Part shown: positions 38,305 to 47,620 of the stretch, piece by piece
Layout of the letters: every line of letters begins with the position of its first letter
How positions within the stretch are numbered: the stretch's first letter is position 1
Assembly: GCF_020148105.1 (NCBI RefSeq)
Contig: NZ_JAHLZE010000003.1
Location: 1 to 59,406, forward strand
Length of the DNA: 59,406 nt
Origin: Methanobrevibacter sp. TMH8
GTDB taxonomy: Archaea > Methanobacteriota > Methanobacteria > Methanobacteriales > Methanobacteriaceae
Direction of reading: 5' to 3'
Translations under genes and position numbers: made by a program
The notes under the pieces: generated by a model
Seen by the model: only the letters and a program-made list of their open reading frames with translations
What the model was told of the DNA's origin: nothing
The model's database searches: none

Positions 38305-40242
38305 CTAAACATCCAAATTTCTAACATTCAATGCATTATCTTCAATAAATTTCCTTCTTGGAGCAACATCTTCCCCCATTAATATTTGGAAAGTTTCATC
38401 AGCTAAAATTGCATCATCTAACTCAATTTTAAGAAGATTTCTAGTTTTTATATCCATGGTAGTTTCTTTAAGTTCAATTGGGTCCATTTCACCCAATCCT
38501 TTCATTCTACTTATATCATACTTAGTTTTTTCACTTAAGTTATTAACATATTCATCAAGTTCTTCTTGATCTAAAACATATTTATTGGTTTTTCCATGAG
38601 AAATTTTAAACAAAGGTGGCTGAGCAGCATAAATATGACCATTTTCTACTAATGGTTCAAAATATCTGTAAAAGAATGTTAAAAGCAATGTTCTAATGTG
38701 AGCTCCATCAACATCCGCATCTGTCATGATTATAATCTTATTATATCTAAGTTTTTCAATATCAAACTCTTCTCCAACACCAGTACCAAATGCAGTTATT
38801 AAACTTCGAATTTCTTCATTAGCTAAAATTTTATCTAAACGAGATTTTTCAACATTTATTATTTTTCCACGAATTGGTAAAACAGCTTGTATTCTAGAAT
38901 CTCTACCTTGTTTAGCTGGCCCTGCTGCAGAATTTCCTTCCACAATAAAAAGTTCACTTTCTTTCACATCTTTAGATGAACAATCTGTTAATTTTCCCCA
39001 TTGAGTAGTGAGTTCTAATCCACCTTTTCGCCGAGTTAGTTCACGAGCTTTTTTAGCAGCTATTCTTGCTTTAGAAGCAGCCATTGCTTTTTCAACGATT
39101 ATTTTAGCTTCATTTGGGTTCTCTAATAAGAATTTTCTAAATCCTTCTGAAAAAATACTTGATGCAATTTTTTTAACTTCAGAATTTCCTAGTTTTGTTT
39201 TTGTTTGACCTTCGAATTGTGGATTAGGATGTTTACAAGATATGATCATTGCTAAACCTTCTCTAACATCATCACCGATTAAAGGTTCATCTTTTTCCTT
39301 TAAAATTTTCTTATCTTTGGCATATCTTTTTATTTCTTTTGTTAAAGCTTGTTTAACTCCATCCTCATGAGTTCCACCCTCATGAGTATTAATATTATTG
39401 ACAAAAGAATATATTAATCCAGAATAACTTTTATTATATTGTAATGCTACTTCAATAATAACCTCATCTATTTCACCTTCTACATCAACAATTTCTTTAG
39501 TAAGAGGCGTTTTATTCTTATTTAGCATTTTAACATATTCTTTTATTCCACCCTCATACATAAATTCTTCTTGAACTTTTTTATCTTCTCCCCTTCTTTC
39601 ATCAGTCAAGATTATTTTGAGGCCTTTATTTAAAAATGCTAATTCTCTAAGCCGTGTTCTTAAAATATCATAATCAAATTCAGTAGTTTCTGTGAAAATT
39701 TCTGGATCAGGTCTAAAAGTTACTTCAGTACCACTTTTTTCCCCTTCATATTCCCCTATAACTTTTAATTTTTCAATGTCTTTTCCACCATTTTTAAAGC
39801 TCATTGAATAAATAGAACCATTTTGATAAACTTTAATTTCTAAAAAACTACTTAATGCATTAACAACACTAGCACCAACACCATGTAATCCACCAGAAAC
39901 TTTATATCCACCTCCACCAAATTTACCTCCTGCATGTAAAACAGTGAATACAGTTTCAATAGTTGAAACTCCAGTTTTAGGATGTATTCCAGTAGGAATC
40001 CCTCTTCCATTATCAATAACTGTAATTGAATTATCTTTATTGATGAATACTTTTATAATATCAGAATAACCAGCTAATGCTTCATCAATAGAATTATCTA
40101 CAATTTCCCAGACTAAATGATGAAGTCCTCGACTACTTGTTGATCCAATATACATTCCAGGACGTTTTCTAACAGCTTCCAAACCCTTTAATACTTTAAT
40201 ATCATTGTCATTATAGGTGCTTTCATTCATGTTTTCATTCAT
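38305..40242 (-). CDS. gyrB: DNA gyrase subunit B
   Basis: A 645-residue ATPase/TOPRIM subunit. The GHKL ATPase motifs [22 protein letters not shown] and [15 protein letters not shown] are intact. The TOPRIM domain has [24 protein letters not shown]. The first TOPRIM motif reads [14 protein letters not shown] where EGDSAGGSAKQGRD is usual; the catalytic Glu is kept. AAGGA lies upstream of the ATG, and a second in-frame ATG is four codons later. First gene of the gyrB-gyrA pair. Confidence 0.97.
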   Translation of the reverse strand: MNENMNESTYNDNDIKVLKGLEAVRKRPGMYIGSTSSRGLHHLVWEIVDNSIDEALAGYSDIIKVFINKDNSITVIDNGRGIPTGIHPKTGVSTIETVFTVLHAGGKFGGGGYKVSGGLHGVGASVVNALSSFLEIKVYQNGSIYSMSFKNGGKDIEKLKVIGEYEGEKSGTEVTFRPDPEIFTETTEFDYDILRTRLRELAFLNKGLKIILTDERRGEDKKVQEEFMYEGGIKEYVKMLNKNKTPLTKEIVDVEGEIDEVIIEVALQYNKSYSGLIYSFVNNINTHEGGTHEDGVKQALTKEIKRYAKDKKILKEKDEPLIGDDVREGLAMIISCKHPNPQFEGQTKTKLGNSEVKKIASSIFSEGFRKFLLENPNEAKIIVEKAMAASKARIAAKKARELTRRKGGLELTTQWGKLTDCSSKDVKESELFIVEGNSAAGPAKQGRDSRIQAVLPIRGKIINVEKSRLDKILANEEIRSLITAFGTGVGEEFDIEKLRYNKIIIMTDADVDGAHIRTLLLTFFYRYFEPLVENGHIYAAQPPLFKISHGKTNKYVLDQEELDEYVNNLSEKTKYDISRMKGLGEMDPIELKETTMDIKTRNLLKIELDDAILADETFQILMGEDVAPRRKFIEDNALNVRNLDV

Positions 40243-40749
40243 TTTTATCTTTTCCTTATTATGTAAAACTACTAATCATTAACTTACTATTTGTTTTATC
40301 ATATATTAATAATTTAACATTTCTTAATCAAACTTTTGCATTTATTTTCTTCAAATAATTATTATAACAATTATTATAACATATATTTAAGATATTCATA
40401 TTTTCAAATCTCAAATCATTTCCATATTCAATCATTTTTTAATTGTAAAAATTTTTTTATTTAAAATTTTAATTAAGAATTTTATTTTAATTTTAAGAAT
40501 ACAATTTTATTTTAGTGATTTAAACCATATAATTCTATCTATTTATTTTTTAAATAGAAATTTATCTATTTATTTTTTAATTAAAGCTTTTAATAATAGC
40601 TAATATATTTATAAAAATTTCATGAAAAAATATAAAATTTACAAAAAAATAAGAAATAATAAATAAGAAATAAAAAATAATAAAAATAATAAAATAATAA
40701 AATAATAAAATAATAGAAAATTAAGTGTGTAAATAGTTTATTTAAGCTT
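40243..40749. other. AT-rich spacer upstream of gyrB
   Basis: No gene found in 507 bases. It must contain the gyrB promoter on the minus strand. ATAATAAAATAATAAAATAATA repeats near 40675-40715 lie just after the MFS stop and read as T-rich on its strand. Short direct repeats (CTATTTATTTTTTAA twice, 40538-40580) are also seen. Confidence 0.5.
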
Positions 40750-41997
40750 TTATTTCTGTTTTAAATGTTTAATTCTTCTAATGTTGAAAAATAAGAAGAT
40801 TATTGCTAATATACAAAAGCCAAATCCAACTAAAAAGGGAGTGCTTGGTGAAATAGTTTCTCCCAAAAATCCTGCAAGGACTGGTGCAATAGCTGAACCT
40901 ATGAAACGCAAGAAATTATATGCAGAAGATGTTGTTGAGCTATCAATTGGAGATCCATCCATGACTACAGTTGTTAGTAGAGTGTTTATATTACCTATTA
41001 AAATACCAGAAAGTGCTGTAGCTAATATCACTACCCATTGTATAGATGTGAATAATCCCATTATTAACAACAATATAGCAAATAAACTTACAATTAAATA
41101 TAGTGATTTTATTGAACCTAACCTATTTCTAATCTTTGGAGCTATAATAACTGAATTAATAGCTAAAAATACACCCCAGCATAAAAATACTAATCCTATA
41201 CCTTCAGCAGACAAATTTAATACAAATGGAGCATATGCCAATAATGTAAAAAACCCAAAGTTGTATAAGAAAGCAAAAAAACCAAATATTAATATATGTT
41301 TATGTTTCATTGCATGGATTGGATCCAATATAGAGGTTTCAGTATTTTTATGATGTTCAACTGATTCTTGTACTTGATCTTCAGTAGGAGAATGTTTTGG
41401 CATTAGAATAGTGATTAAAAGAAATGCTATAAACATTAAAAATCCAACACCAAAAAAGGGAAATCTCCAAGAAAAACCCCCTAATAATCCTCCGATTATA
41501 GGTCCGATTGATAATCCAAGTCCAATAGCTGCTTCATACATTATTATTGATTTTTTCACTTTATCTTTAGAAAATGATATTATTGTTGTTAAGGCAACAG
41601 CTATGAAAATAGCATTTCCAAGACCCCAACCACAACGAAGAACTATTATTTCCCAAACATTATGCCCTAAACCACAAAGCACAGCAAATATAGCTATTAA
41701 AGCTATCCCTGCAAGAAGTGTTATTTTAGTTCCTAATTTTCTATTTATAAAACCTGTAATAAGCATTGCAACAGCCATTATTGCATTATAACCAGAAAAA
41801 AGTAATGTAGCTTCAGTTTGACTCGCTCCAAGTTGAGAAGAAATAGCTGGTAAAATTGGATCTACAAGACCAAGTCCCATAAATGCTATTATACCTGCAA
41901 AAAATACAGCCCATACAACCATAGATGCTTTATTATTGTTATTATTATTTTTTGATTGATTATATTTTTTAATTTTATTTATTAAAATTACACACAC
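40750..41997 (-). CDS. Major facilitator superfamily drug/metabolite transporter
   Basis: A 415-residue, 12-helix MFS protein of the DHA1 (drug:proton antiporter) type. The first loop has FINRKLGTKI (motif A-like), and helix 5 has GLSIGPIIGGLLGG (motif C-like, typical of efflux). It follows a MarR gene on the same strand, which suggests drug- or phenolic-inducible export. The start is uncertain. A GTG at 41997 lies inside the only SD (AAGGTG), an in-frame ATT sits six bases after GGTG, and the first ATG (41922) has no SD. The N-terminus carries six consecutive Asn. Confidence 0.88.
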   Translation of the reverse strand: MCVILINKIKKYNQSKNNNNNNKASMVVWAVFFAGIIAFMGLGLVDPILPAISSQLGASQTEATLLFSGYNAIMAVAMLITGFINRKLGTKITLLAGIALIAIFAVLCGLGHNVWEIIVLRCGWGLGNAIFIAVALTTIISFSKDKVKKSIIMYEAAIGLGLSIGPIIGGLLGGFSWRFPFFGVGFLMFIAFLLITILMPKHSPTEDQVQESVEHHKNTETSILDPIHAMKHKHILIFGFFAFLYNFGFFTLLAYAPFVLNLSAEGIGLVFLCWGVFLAINSVIIAPKIRNRLGSIKSLYLIVSLFAILLLIMGLFTSIQWVVILATALSGILIGNINTLLTTVVMDGSPIDSSTTSSAYNFLRFIGSAIAPVLAGFLGETISPSTPFLVGFGFCILAIIFLFFNIRRIKHLKQK

Positions 41998-42046
41998 CTT
42001 TTACAATTTAACAGAATATTTATAAAATATTTGTAAATAGTTTAAA

Positions 42047-42061
42047 TATCAATAATTGATA
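42047..42061. promoter_or_regulatory. Inverted repeat operator upstream of the MFS gene
   Basis: TATCAAT-A-ATTGATA, a perfect 7+1+7 palindrome about 50 bases upstream of the transporter. It uses the same half-sites as the palindrome before the MarR gene. Confidence 0.6.
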
Positions 42062-42131
42062 CCTCAACTATTTATTATTATAGATATAACCCACTTAAAG
42101 TTATAATCTTAAAATAATTTATTTAAGAAAT

Positions 42132-42569
42132 TTATTTTAAATGTAAAAATAGCTTTTTCAAAAGAAAATCTAATTTATTTAACTCTGATTCAGAGAAAAT
42201 AGAGCCAATATCACTATTATAATCAAATAAAATCTTTTCAGATTTTTTATATAATTGATCTCCTTTTTTTGTAATATAAATCAAAAATTCTCTTTTATCA
42301 TCGGGAGACACTTTTCTTTTAACAAGCCCTTTTTCTTCAAGAGAATTTAAAATACGTGTAATAGCTGCATTATTTCTAAGAGAAATTTCAGCTAGATTTT
42401 TTTGGTTATAACCTTCCATTCTATGTATTCTAGCTAATGTAACCCATTGACTAAGAGAAATATTATATTCTTTAAGGATATTTTCCATTTCATTTCTCAT
42501 TAAATGGTTAATCTTAGGAATTAACCACATAAGTCCTTTTTCATCCCTGAATTCGAATCTATCTTCCAT
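42132..42569 (-). CDS. MarR family transcriptional regulator
   Basis: A 145-residue MarR winged helix. Dimerisation helices flank the core YNQKNLAEISLRNNAAITRILNSLEEKGLVKRKVSPDDKRE (split over about 73-113), including the wing DDKR motif. AAGTGA precedes the ATG. It lies upstream of the MFS gene in the same direction, and matching palindromes lie before both genes, so it probably represses itself and the pump until a ligand binds. Confidence 0.92.
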   Translation of the reverse strand: MEDRFEFRDEKGLMWLIPKINHLMRNEMENILKEYNISLSQWVTLARIHRMEGYNQKNLAEISLRNNAAITRILNSLEEKGLVKRKVSPDDKREFLIYITKKGDQLYKKSEKILFDYNSDIGSIFSESELNKLDFLLKKLFLHLK

Positions 42570-42651
42570 ATTTTCACTTTTAAAACAGCTAAATTTTTGA
42601 TTGAATTATTAATATTTCATTGTTAATTTATTATAATAGTTGATATATCTA

Positions 42652-42669
42652 TAATTGATATATCAATTA
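42652..42669. promoter_or_regulatory. 18-base perfect palindrome upstream of marR
   Basis: TAATTGATATATCAATTA, perfectly self-complementary, about 85 bases upstream of the MarR ATG. A partial copy, TTGATATATC, is at 42640-42649. It is a likely MarR autoregulatory site. Confidence 0.65.
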
Positions 42670-42762
42670 ATTTGTTTTTTATTTTATATAAATATTTCTT
42701 TTATAAATAGAAATTTAAAATAATAATATTTAAAATCAAAAAACAAAAAATCAAAAAACTAT

Positions 42763-44655
42763 TTAAAATTTATCATTATCAACAACAGCTTCCTTAAAAA
42801 ATTGAGGAACTAAAGATCTGTAAAGTGGGCTCTTAAATAGAATATCTATATCTCCATCAAGAATATAAGTATAACAAGAATCATCTTCAGCTCTCATTCC
42901 TCGGCCATATGCTTGCATCAAAGTCATTACTGTTTTATAAGCATACCAACGCCTATCTCTCTTCATTCTCATATTTACTTGTTCATCACCAAGATAAGGG
43001 AAAGGAACCTTGTAAATTATCTGAAAACGGCACTTATCATATGGTAAATCAACACCTTCACTCATAGAAGGGCTAGCTAATACAAGAGGTTCTTCACTTT
43101 TTTCAAAGTGATTTAGAACCCTTTCTCTATTTTGAGAGGTATGAGAAATCAATCGAGAGCTAGGTAATTTTTTAACAATATAATCCTGGCATTTATAGCT
43201 ATTTGTATGAATCAGACCTTTATCGTTTTTATGTTTATTTAAAATAGCTTCTAATATAGGAAGAGTCTTTGGAGCACTTCTTTTAATTCTATTAGATGAC
43301 ATTTTTCCTGCAATATTTAATTCAATAGGTCTTTGCTCTGGTGGAAATGGACTATCCACTTTCATATGATAAACTTCATTTGGATTAAGTCCAAGCCATT
43401 TAGAAAACATCTTATGAGAGAGGACTGTTGCACTCAAAAATAAACAAACTTCACCATGTCTGAACAAATAATCTTTAGCATATTGATGAACACGTAATGG
43501 TTTAAATGAAACTCCATCAGGCAATGGATCGATAATCCAGTTTTTAGGCTCATTTTCAAGATTTTCTTTAAGTTGTTTTAATCTAGCTATAGTAGAATTG
43601 ATTCTATCAGCTTTATTTTTAGGTAAATCTTTTCTTTCAATATCACTGTATGAATCTTTAATAGCTTCAATTTCCATTATCCAATCTTTATAATCTTTTT
43701 CTTTAAGAATACTAGGATTAATTTTCTTTTTAATATCTTTTTCAAGTCTTTTATTGTATAAAGTAAGCTCCATTGTGTTCATTAATTTATTTTCAATATT
43801 ATGAGCTTCATCAAGAATAAGAAGATTTCTAGGAGGAAAATGCTTTACATAATTCAATTCAAGTATTGCATAATCATAATTCATTAATGTAATAGGAGAA
43901 TTTATTGCATTAGTTTTTTGTTGCCAATAATAGCAATGTTCATCATCCTGAAAAAAAGTTGGAACTCCGTATGCATCTTCAAAAGCTTCAGACCCTGTAA
44001 GATTTGGAGTTCTTGAAATTCCAAATTTACAAAAGAAGTTTCGAGAACTTGGAGTAGTTTTGCAAGTTCCGATATCACAGGTTGAATCTAAATTATCTTG
44101 TAAACAAGAAAAGTTCCCTCTTCCTTTAACCATTGGAAAATCAAACTCATTAAAATACTGAGCTTGTAATTGTTTTGTCATAGTGAGAATATAAGCTGAC
44201 TGATACATTTTAGCTAAAGTAGTAGCTATAGCTGATTTTCCAGTACCAGTACCAGCTTCAAGAATGATATATTTATATCCATCTTCAATAGCTTCGTTAA
44301 TATCAGATATAATTTCTAACTGCCCTTTTCTCGGAGTTTCAAAAGGAAAATTTTCAATTATCTCTTCACTAATATTTGGAAATTTATTCTTCAATTCTTT
44401 AACTCGTCCATCAGCCAATAAATTATCCTCAATAGAATAAGTATTTTGAATGCCAACTGATTCCATTTTCAATTCATTGTCTGATAAAACTAATTTAGAA
44501 TTATTAGAATTAGCAAATTTATTTGATTTATATGAATTACGAGAATTATTAGAATTAGTAGAATTATATTTTGATTTAGACTTTTTTTGTATATTTCCAC
44601 ATACACAGTTATTTTTCATCATTCCACAATTTGGACAAAACAAAGAATTTGACAT
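42763..44655 (-). CDS. XPD/DinG-like superfamily 2 DNA helicase
   Basis: A 630-residue ATP-dependent helicase of the Rad3/XPD/DinG branch. It has Walker A EAGTGTGKS (133-141), LILDEAHNIEN, and motif VI QAYGRGMRAEDD. Cysteines in the insertion after motif Ia (Cys184, Cys193, Cys198, Cys209) fit the iron-sulfur domain of this branch. The N-terminus adds a zinc-ribbon-like Cys7/Cys10/Cys17/Cys19 and an Asn/Ser-rich linker (28-60). I use the ATG at 44655; no clear SD. It probably acts in repair. Confidence 0.9.
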   Translation of the reverse strand: MSNSLFCPNCGMMKNNCVCGNIQKKSKSKYNSTNSNNSRNSYKSNKFANSNNSKLVLSDNELKMESVGIQNTYSIEDNLLADGRVKELKNKFPNISEEIIENFPFETPRKGQLEIISDINEAIEDGYKYIILEAGTGTGKSAIATTLAKMYQSAYILTMTKQLQAQYFNEFDFPMVKGRGNFSCLQDNLDSTCDIGTCKTTPSSRNFFCKFGISRTPNLTGSEAFEDAYGVPTFFQDDEHCYYWQQKTNAINSPITLMNYDYAILELNYVKHFPPRNLLILDEAHNIENKLMNTMELTLYNKRLEKDIKKKINPSILKEKDYKDWIMEIEAIKDSYSDIERKDLPKNKADRINSTIARLKQLKENLENEPKNWIIDPLPDGVSFKPLRVHQYAKDYLFRHGEVCLFLSATVLSHKMFSKWLGLNPNEVYHMKVDSPFPPEQRPIELNIAGKMSSNRIKRSAPKTLPILEAILNKHKNDKGLIHTNSYKCQDYIVKKLPSSRLISHTSQNRERVLNHFEKSEEPLVLASPSMSEGVDLPYDKCRFQIIYKVPFPYLGDEQVNMRMKRDRRWYAYKTVMTLMQAYGRGMRAEDDSCYTYILDGDIDILFKSPLYRSLVPQFFKEAVVDNDKF

Positions 44656-44990
44656 CAAAAATATATTAGTGATGGAAGTATAAATAAATGATAGCTAGTG
44701 GTCATGAAAAATAATATTAATTTAAGAAAAATATTTTTATTGTAAAAAATTGATTTATACTTAAAAAATTTATTTTAAATGCTTTTTTATATAATTATTT
44801 ATATAATTTTAATTTATTAATATTTAATATAAAAGAATTATTTAATAAAATTAGTAAAACTAATAAAATCTATTTAATATGAAACTATATAATATGAAAC
44901 TATTTAATATAAACTTTTAATATAAAAATATTTAATATAAAGATTATTTATAATAATTATTAAGATAATTAATAAAAAAATGGTGTTTAA
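44656..44990. other. AT-rich spacer between divergent helicase and cbiL
   Basis: No gene found. It has repeats of ATATGAAACTATTTAATATAAA at 44876-44940 (about three imperfect copies) and must contain both promoters. Confidence 0.5.
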
Positions 44991-45752
44991 TTGACAAAAC
45001 AAAAAGGAAAATTATTTGGAATTGGTATAGGGCCTGGAGACAGCGAACTTTTAACAATAAAGGCTGCTAAAATCCTTGAAACGATTCCAATAATATGTTC
45101 ACCGAAATCATCACCAAAAAAAGAGAGTATAGCCCTTTCTATTGTTAAGCCAATATTAAAAAGCAGAGAAAAAAGAGAAAAAGAAATAGAAAGGGAAAAA
45201 ATAGAAGAAGAAGGAAATAAAAATAGTGATGTTCCCCAACTAAAGGTTTTAGAACCAATATTTCCTATGACTGAAGATAAAGAAACCTTAGAAAAACATT
45301 GGGACGATGCATCTAATTTAATAGCTAAACATCTGGATCAAGGGGTTGATGTAGCTTTTATCACTTTGGGAGATCCTTCTATTTATAGTACGTTTTCATA
45401 TGTACAGAAAAGATTAGAAAATAAATATGAAATAGAAATGATTCCTGGAATTAATTCTTTTACAGCATGTGCTTCAAGTATAGGTAAGCCATTGGTAGAA
45501 AAAGATGAAATACTCATGGTAGTTCCAAAAATCGATGCTCGTTTGGAGAAACTACTTGAAGAAGGAAATAGTTTTGTTTTAATGAAAACTTCTAGAAATA
45601 CAGAAGAATTAGAAGAAATAATACATAAACAAGATGGTAAAAAAGATATAATATCTGTCCAAAATTGTACAATGGAAAATGAGAAAATAATAGATGGTTT
45701 TCCAAAAAATAAGCCATATTTAACTACTACAATAGTTAAACTAAAAAAATAG
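44991..45752 (+). CDS. cbiL: Precorrin-2/cobalt-factor-2 C20-methyltransferase
   Basis: A 253-residue SAM-dependent tetrapyrrole methylase of the anaerobic B12 pathway; methanogens need the product for corrinoid cofactors. It has N-terminal GIGIGPGDSELLTIKAAKIL, FITLGDPSIYSTFSYV, and MIPGINSFTACAS, all diagnostic. A charged insert (EKREKEIEREKIEEEG, about 61-76) is extra. The start is TTG at 44991 with GGTG exactly five bases upstream, which leaves little doubt. No other cobalamin gene is adjacent. Confidence 0.95.
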   Translation: MTKQKGKLFGIGIGPGDSELLTIKAAKILETIPIICSPKSSPKKESIALSIVKPILKSREKREKEIEREKIEEEGNKNSDVPQLKVLEPIFPMTEDKETLEKHWDDASNLIAKHLDQGVDVAFITLGDPSIYSTFSYVQKRLENKYEIEMIPGINSFTACASSIGKPLVEKDEILMVVPKIDARLEKLLEEGNSFVLMKTSRNTEELEEIIHKQDGKKDIISVQNCTMENEKIIDGFPKNKPYLTTTIVKLKK

Positions 45753-45886
45753 AAAGTGAAAAGTCTATTTATAATAAAATAATACTTGAAATAAAAATTA
45801 GAGTTTTAAAAGCAATAATATAAAGTATACTATAAATATACTATAAAGTATACTTAAAATATGATTAAATAATTAAAAAATAATTA

Positions 45887-45935
45887 AAATATAGGTTAAA
45901 TATATTTAAATATAGCTTAAATATAGGTTAAATAA
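45887..45935. repeat. Direct repeat AATATAGGTTAAATA, three copies
   Basis: Copies AATATAGGTTAAATA, AATATAGCTTAAATA and AATATAGGTTAAATA lie between cbiL and msvR, after a cluster of GTATAC palindromes near 45826-45853. Role unknown. Confidence 0.55.
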
Positions 45936-46041
45936 GAATATAAAAAGAATTAAAAATCAAATAATCAAATTTTACTTGAAAAAGAATAATCCTAATTAAA
46001 TAGGATATTCTAAATTGAAACAATGAAACTTGATTTCTGAA

Positions 46042-46839
46042 TTATTCCAATGTTTCTACTTCAAATACACAGCGATTGTCTCCCATTGTGAAACAATGAG
46101 TTTCTGTCACTTTTAAATCTTTCTTCAAAAATGAAGATAAGATAGCTTCAATTATTCCTCCATCTAAATAACAAGCTGGTTTCCCTGTTTTTGGAAGTAA
46201 TTCACACTCAAAACAATCATAAGATGTAATTTTAATTTTTTCTCCAAGATCAAATTCGATACGCCCCAAACCGTAATCTTCCCAAAATTCTTGCACGTTT
46301 TTAAGGAAGGTATCAACATCATCATCCTTAAGTTCCTCATATAAAGCTAAACCAATATGATAACCTGCTTCATACAATAAAGGGTTAATATTAATTCCTT
46401 CTTGGATTAAAGTAGAACGAAAAGTATGGAATAAAAGGCGAGAAAAGTCAAATTTATCAGAATCTTTTTTATTTATAATATTTTCTATTAAAAATTCTGT
46501 TTTTTGTTCTTTAAGTTCAAAAGGTTCAGGAACTTCAATCTCTCCCAAAAATCTAGAATTAATATAGAATATTTTTTTTCTTTGATCTTCTGGATCAAAT
46601 TTAAAAGAAATAACTCCATCTTTTCTTAAAGATTTTAAATGAACAGAAACAGTAGATTTAGATTTTCCAGTATTTTTAACGATTTCATCAAATTCCATCT
46701 CACTATCTTTCAACATTGAGAGAATAACAAGTTTAACAGGACTTTTAATTACATTTACACCTATTTCTTTATGTCCTTTAGAAAAAATTTGAATAGGTTT
46801 TTGTTTTTTTGCTTCATTAATTTGGTCACTAATTTCCAT
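46042..46839 (-). CDS. msvR: MsvR, redox-responsive transcriptional regulator (V4R domain)
   Basis: A 265-residue ArsR-type winged helix (about 30-97, SPVKLVILSMLKDSEMEFDEIV and KSTVSVHLKSLRKDGV) fused to a V4R domain (about 140-265). V4R cysteines are Cys209, Cys212, Cys223, Cys249 and Cys257. In Methanothermobacter this methanogen-specific factor controls the fpaA oxidative-stress operon next to it, and acts through its cysteines; here it is divergent from fpaA, the same linkage. AGGGGT precedes the ATG. Confidence 0.93.
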   Translation of the reverse strand: MEISDQINEAKKQKPIQIFSKGHKEIGVNVIKSPVKLVILSMLKDSEMEFDEIVKNTGKSKSTVSVHLKSLRKDGVISFKFDPEDQRKKIFYINSRFLGEIEVPEPFELKEQKTEFLIENIINKKDSDKFDFSRLLFHTFRSTLIQEGININPLLYEAGYHIGLALYEELKDDDVDTFLKNVQEFWEDYGLGRIEFDLGEKIKITSYDCFECELLPKTGKPACYLDGGIIEAILSSFLKKDLKVTETHCFTMGDNRCVFEVETLE

Positions 46840-46879
46840 ATCGATACCCCTTTAAATTCAAGGATATTACTTATTATTA

Positions 46880-46903
46880 GTATTAATCAAGACTAATTAA
46901 TAC
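46880..46903. promoter_or_regulatory. Inverted repeat upstream of msvR
   Basis: GTATTAAT, an 8-base spacer, ATTAATAC. A perfect 8+8+8 inverted repeat 41 bases upstream of the msvR ATG. It is a possible autoregulatory site. Confidence 0.45.
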
Positions 46904-47496
46904 ATAATTAATAGGACTTATAATATATTTATGTAATATATATTTAATATAATATCATTTTAAAAAATGTTATAATTTCATTATATCAGATTTTTAACTT
47001 CTTTAAAAATGTAAATATTAAAAACAGAAGAATTAATCTTAAATTAGCTTTAAATTAATATTTTAAATTAGTATTTTAAATTAGTACTCTTAATTAATAA
47101 TTTTAATTAATATTCTTAATTAATATTTTAGAAAAAATATATTAAATAATATTTAAAATCATTCCATTACTGTTCGTCATAATATATATTGTTTACTTTG
47201 TAATTTCCACTATATAAACCTTTTCTTTAGAACAACCATATAAAATGTTAATAAAAGAGCTGATTATAATTATTAAGTGAATCAAAGATAATAAATTATT
47301 TAAAATGAAAAATTTAATTGTTTTAAAGGTTTTTATTAGAAATTAAACGAATAGAACAAATGAATAAAATCCAAACAGTTCGTATATAGTTAAAATTATA
47401 GATAAAACAAAAGATTGTTTCATATGATTAAATCTTGTCAATTAAATAACAAAATTTATATATGACTTAATCTAAAATAACTATATGTTTCTAAAT

Positions 47497-47517
47497 GTAC
47501 GAACGTTCTTATATATT
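47497..47517 (+). promoter_or_regulatory. fpaA promoter: TACGAAC/GAACGTTC element and TATA box
   Basis: GTACGAACGTTC is directly followed by TTATATATT (47509-47517), a good archaeal TATA box. Transcription would begin near 47540, leaving a leader of about 80 bases before the ATG. The TTCG/CGAA element touching the TATA box fits repression by MsvR. Confidence 0.5.
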
Positions 47518-47620
47518 AGTACTATGTATAATGGCTGATGAGTGTTCTGTATAAATTAATACAAAGAAATAAGCTATAAAAGGCATAAATTTAAAAATAT
47601 GAGAAATAAGGAGATATAAA

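Larger units (their letters stand above)
46840..47620. other. MsvR-fpaA divergent control region
   Basis: No gene in 781 bases. It contains the inverted repeat at 46880-46903 near msvR and three GTTCGT elements (47172-47177, 47378-47383, and inverted at 47499-47504). A further CGAA word lies at 47348-47351, and the GAACGTTC palindrome at 47501-47508 is next to the fpaA TATA box. CG dinucleotides are otherwise rare here. Confidence 0.6.

Noticed and set aside
40781-41791. Plus-strand open frames opposite the MFS gene
   Set aside because: Shadows of a hydrophobic coding sequence. The products lack domains and SDs.
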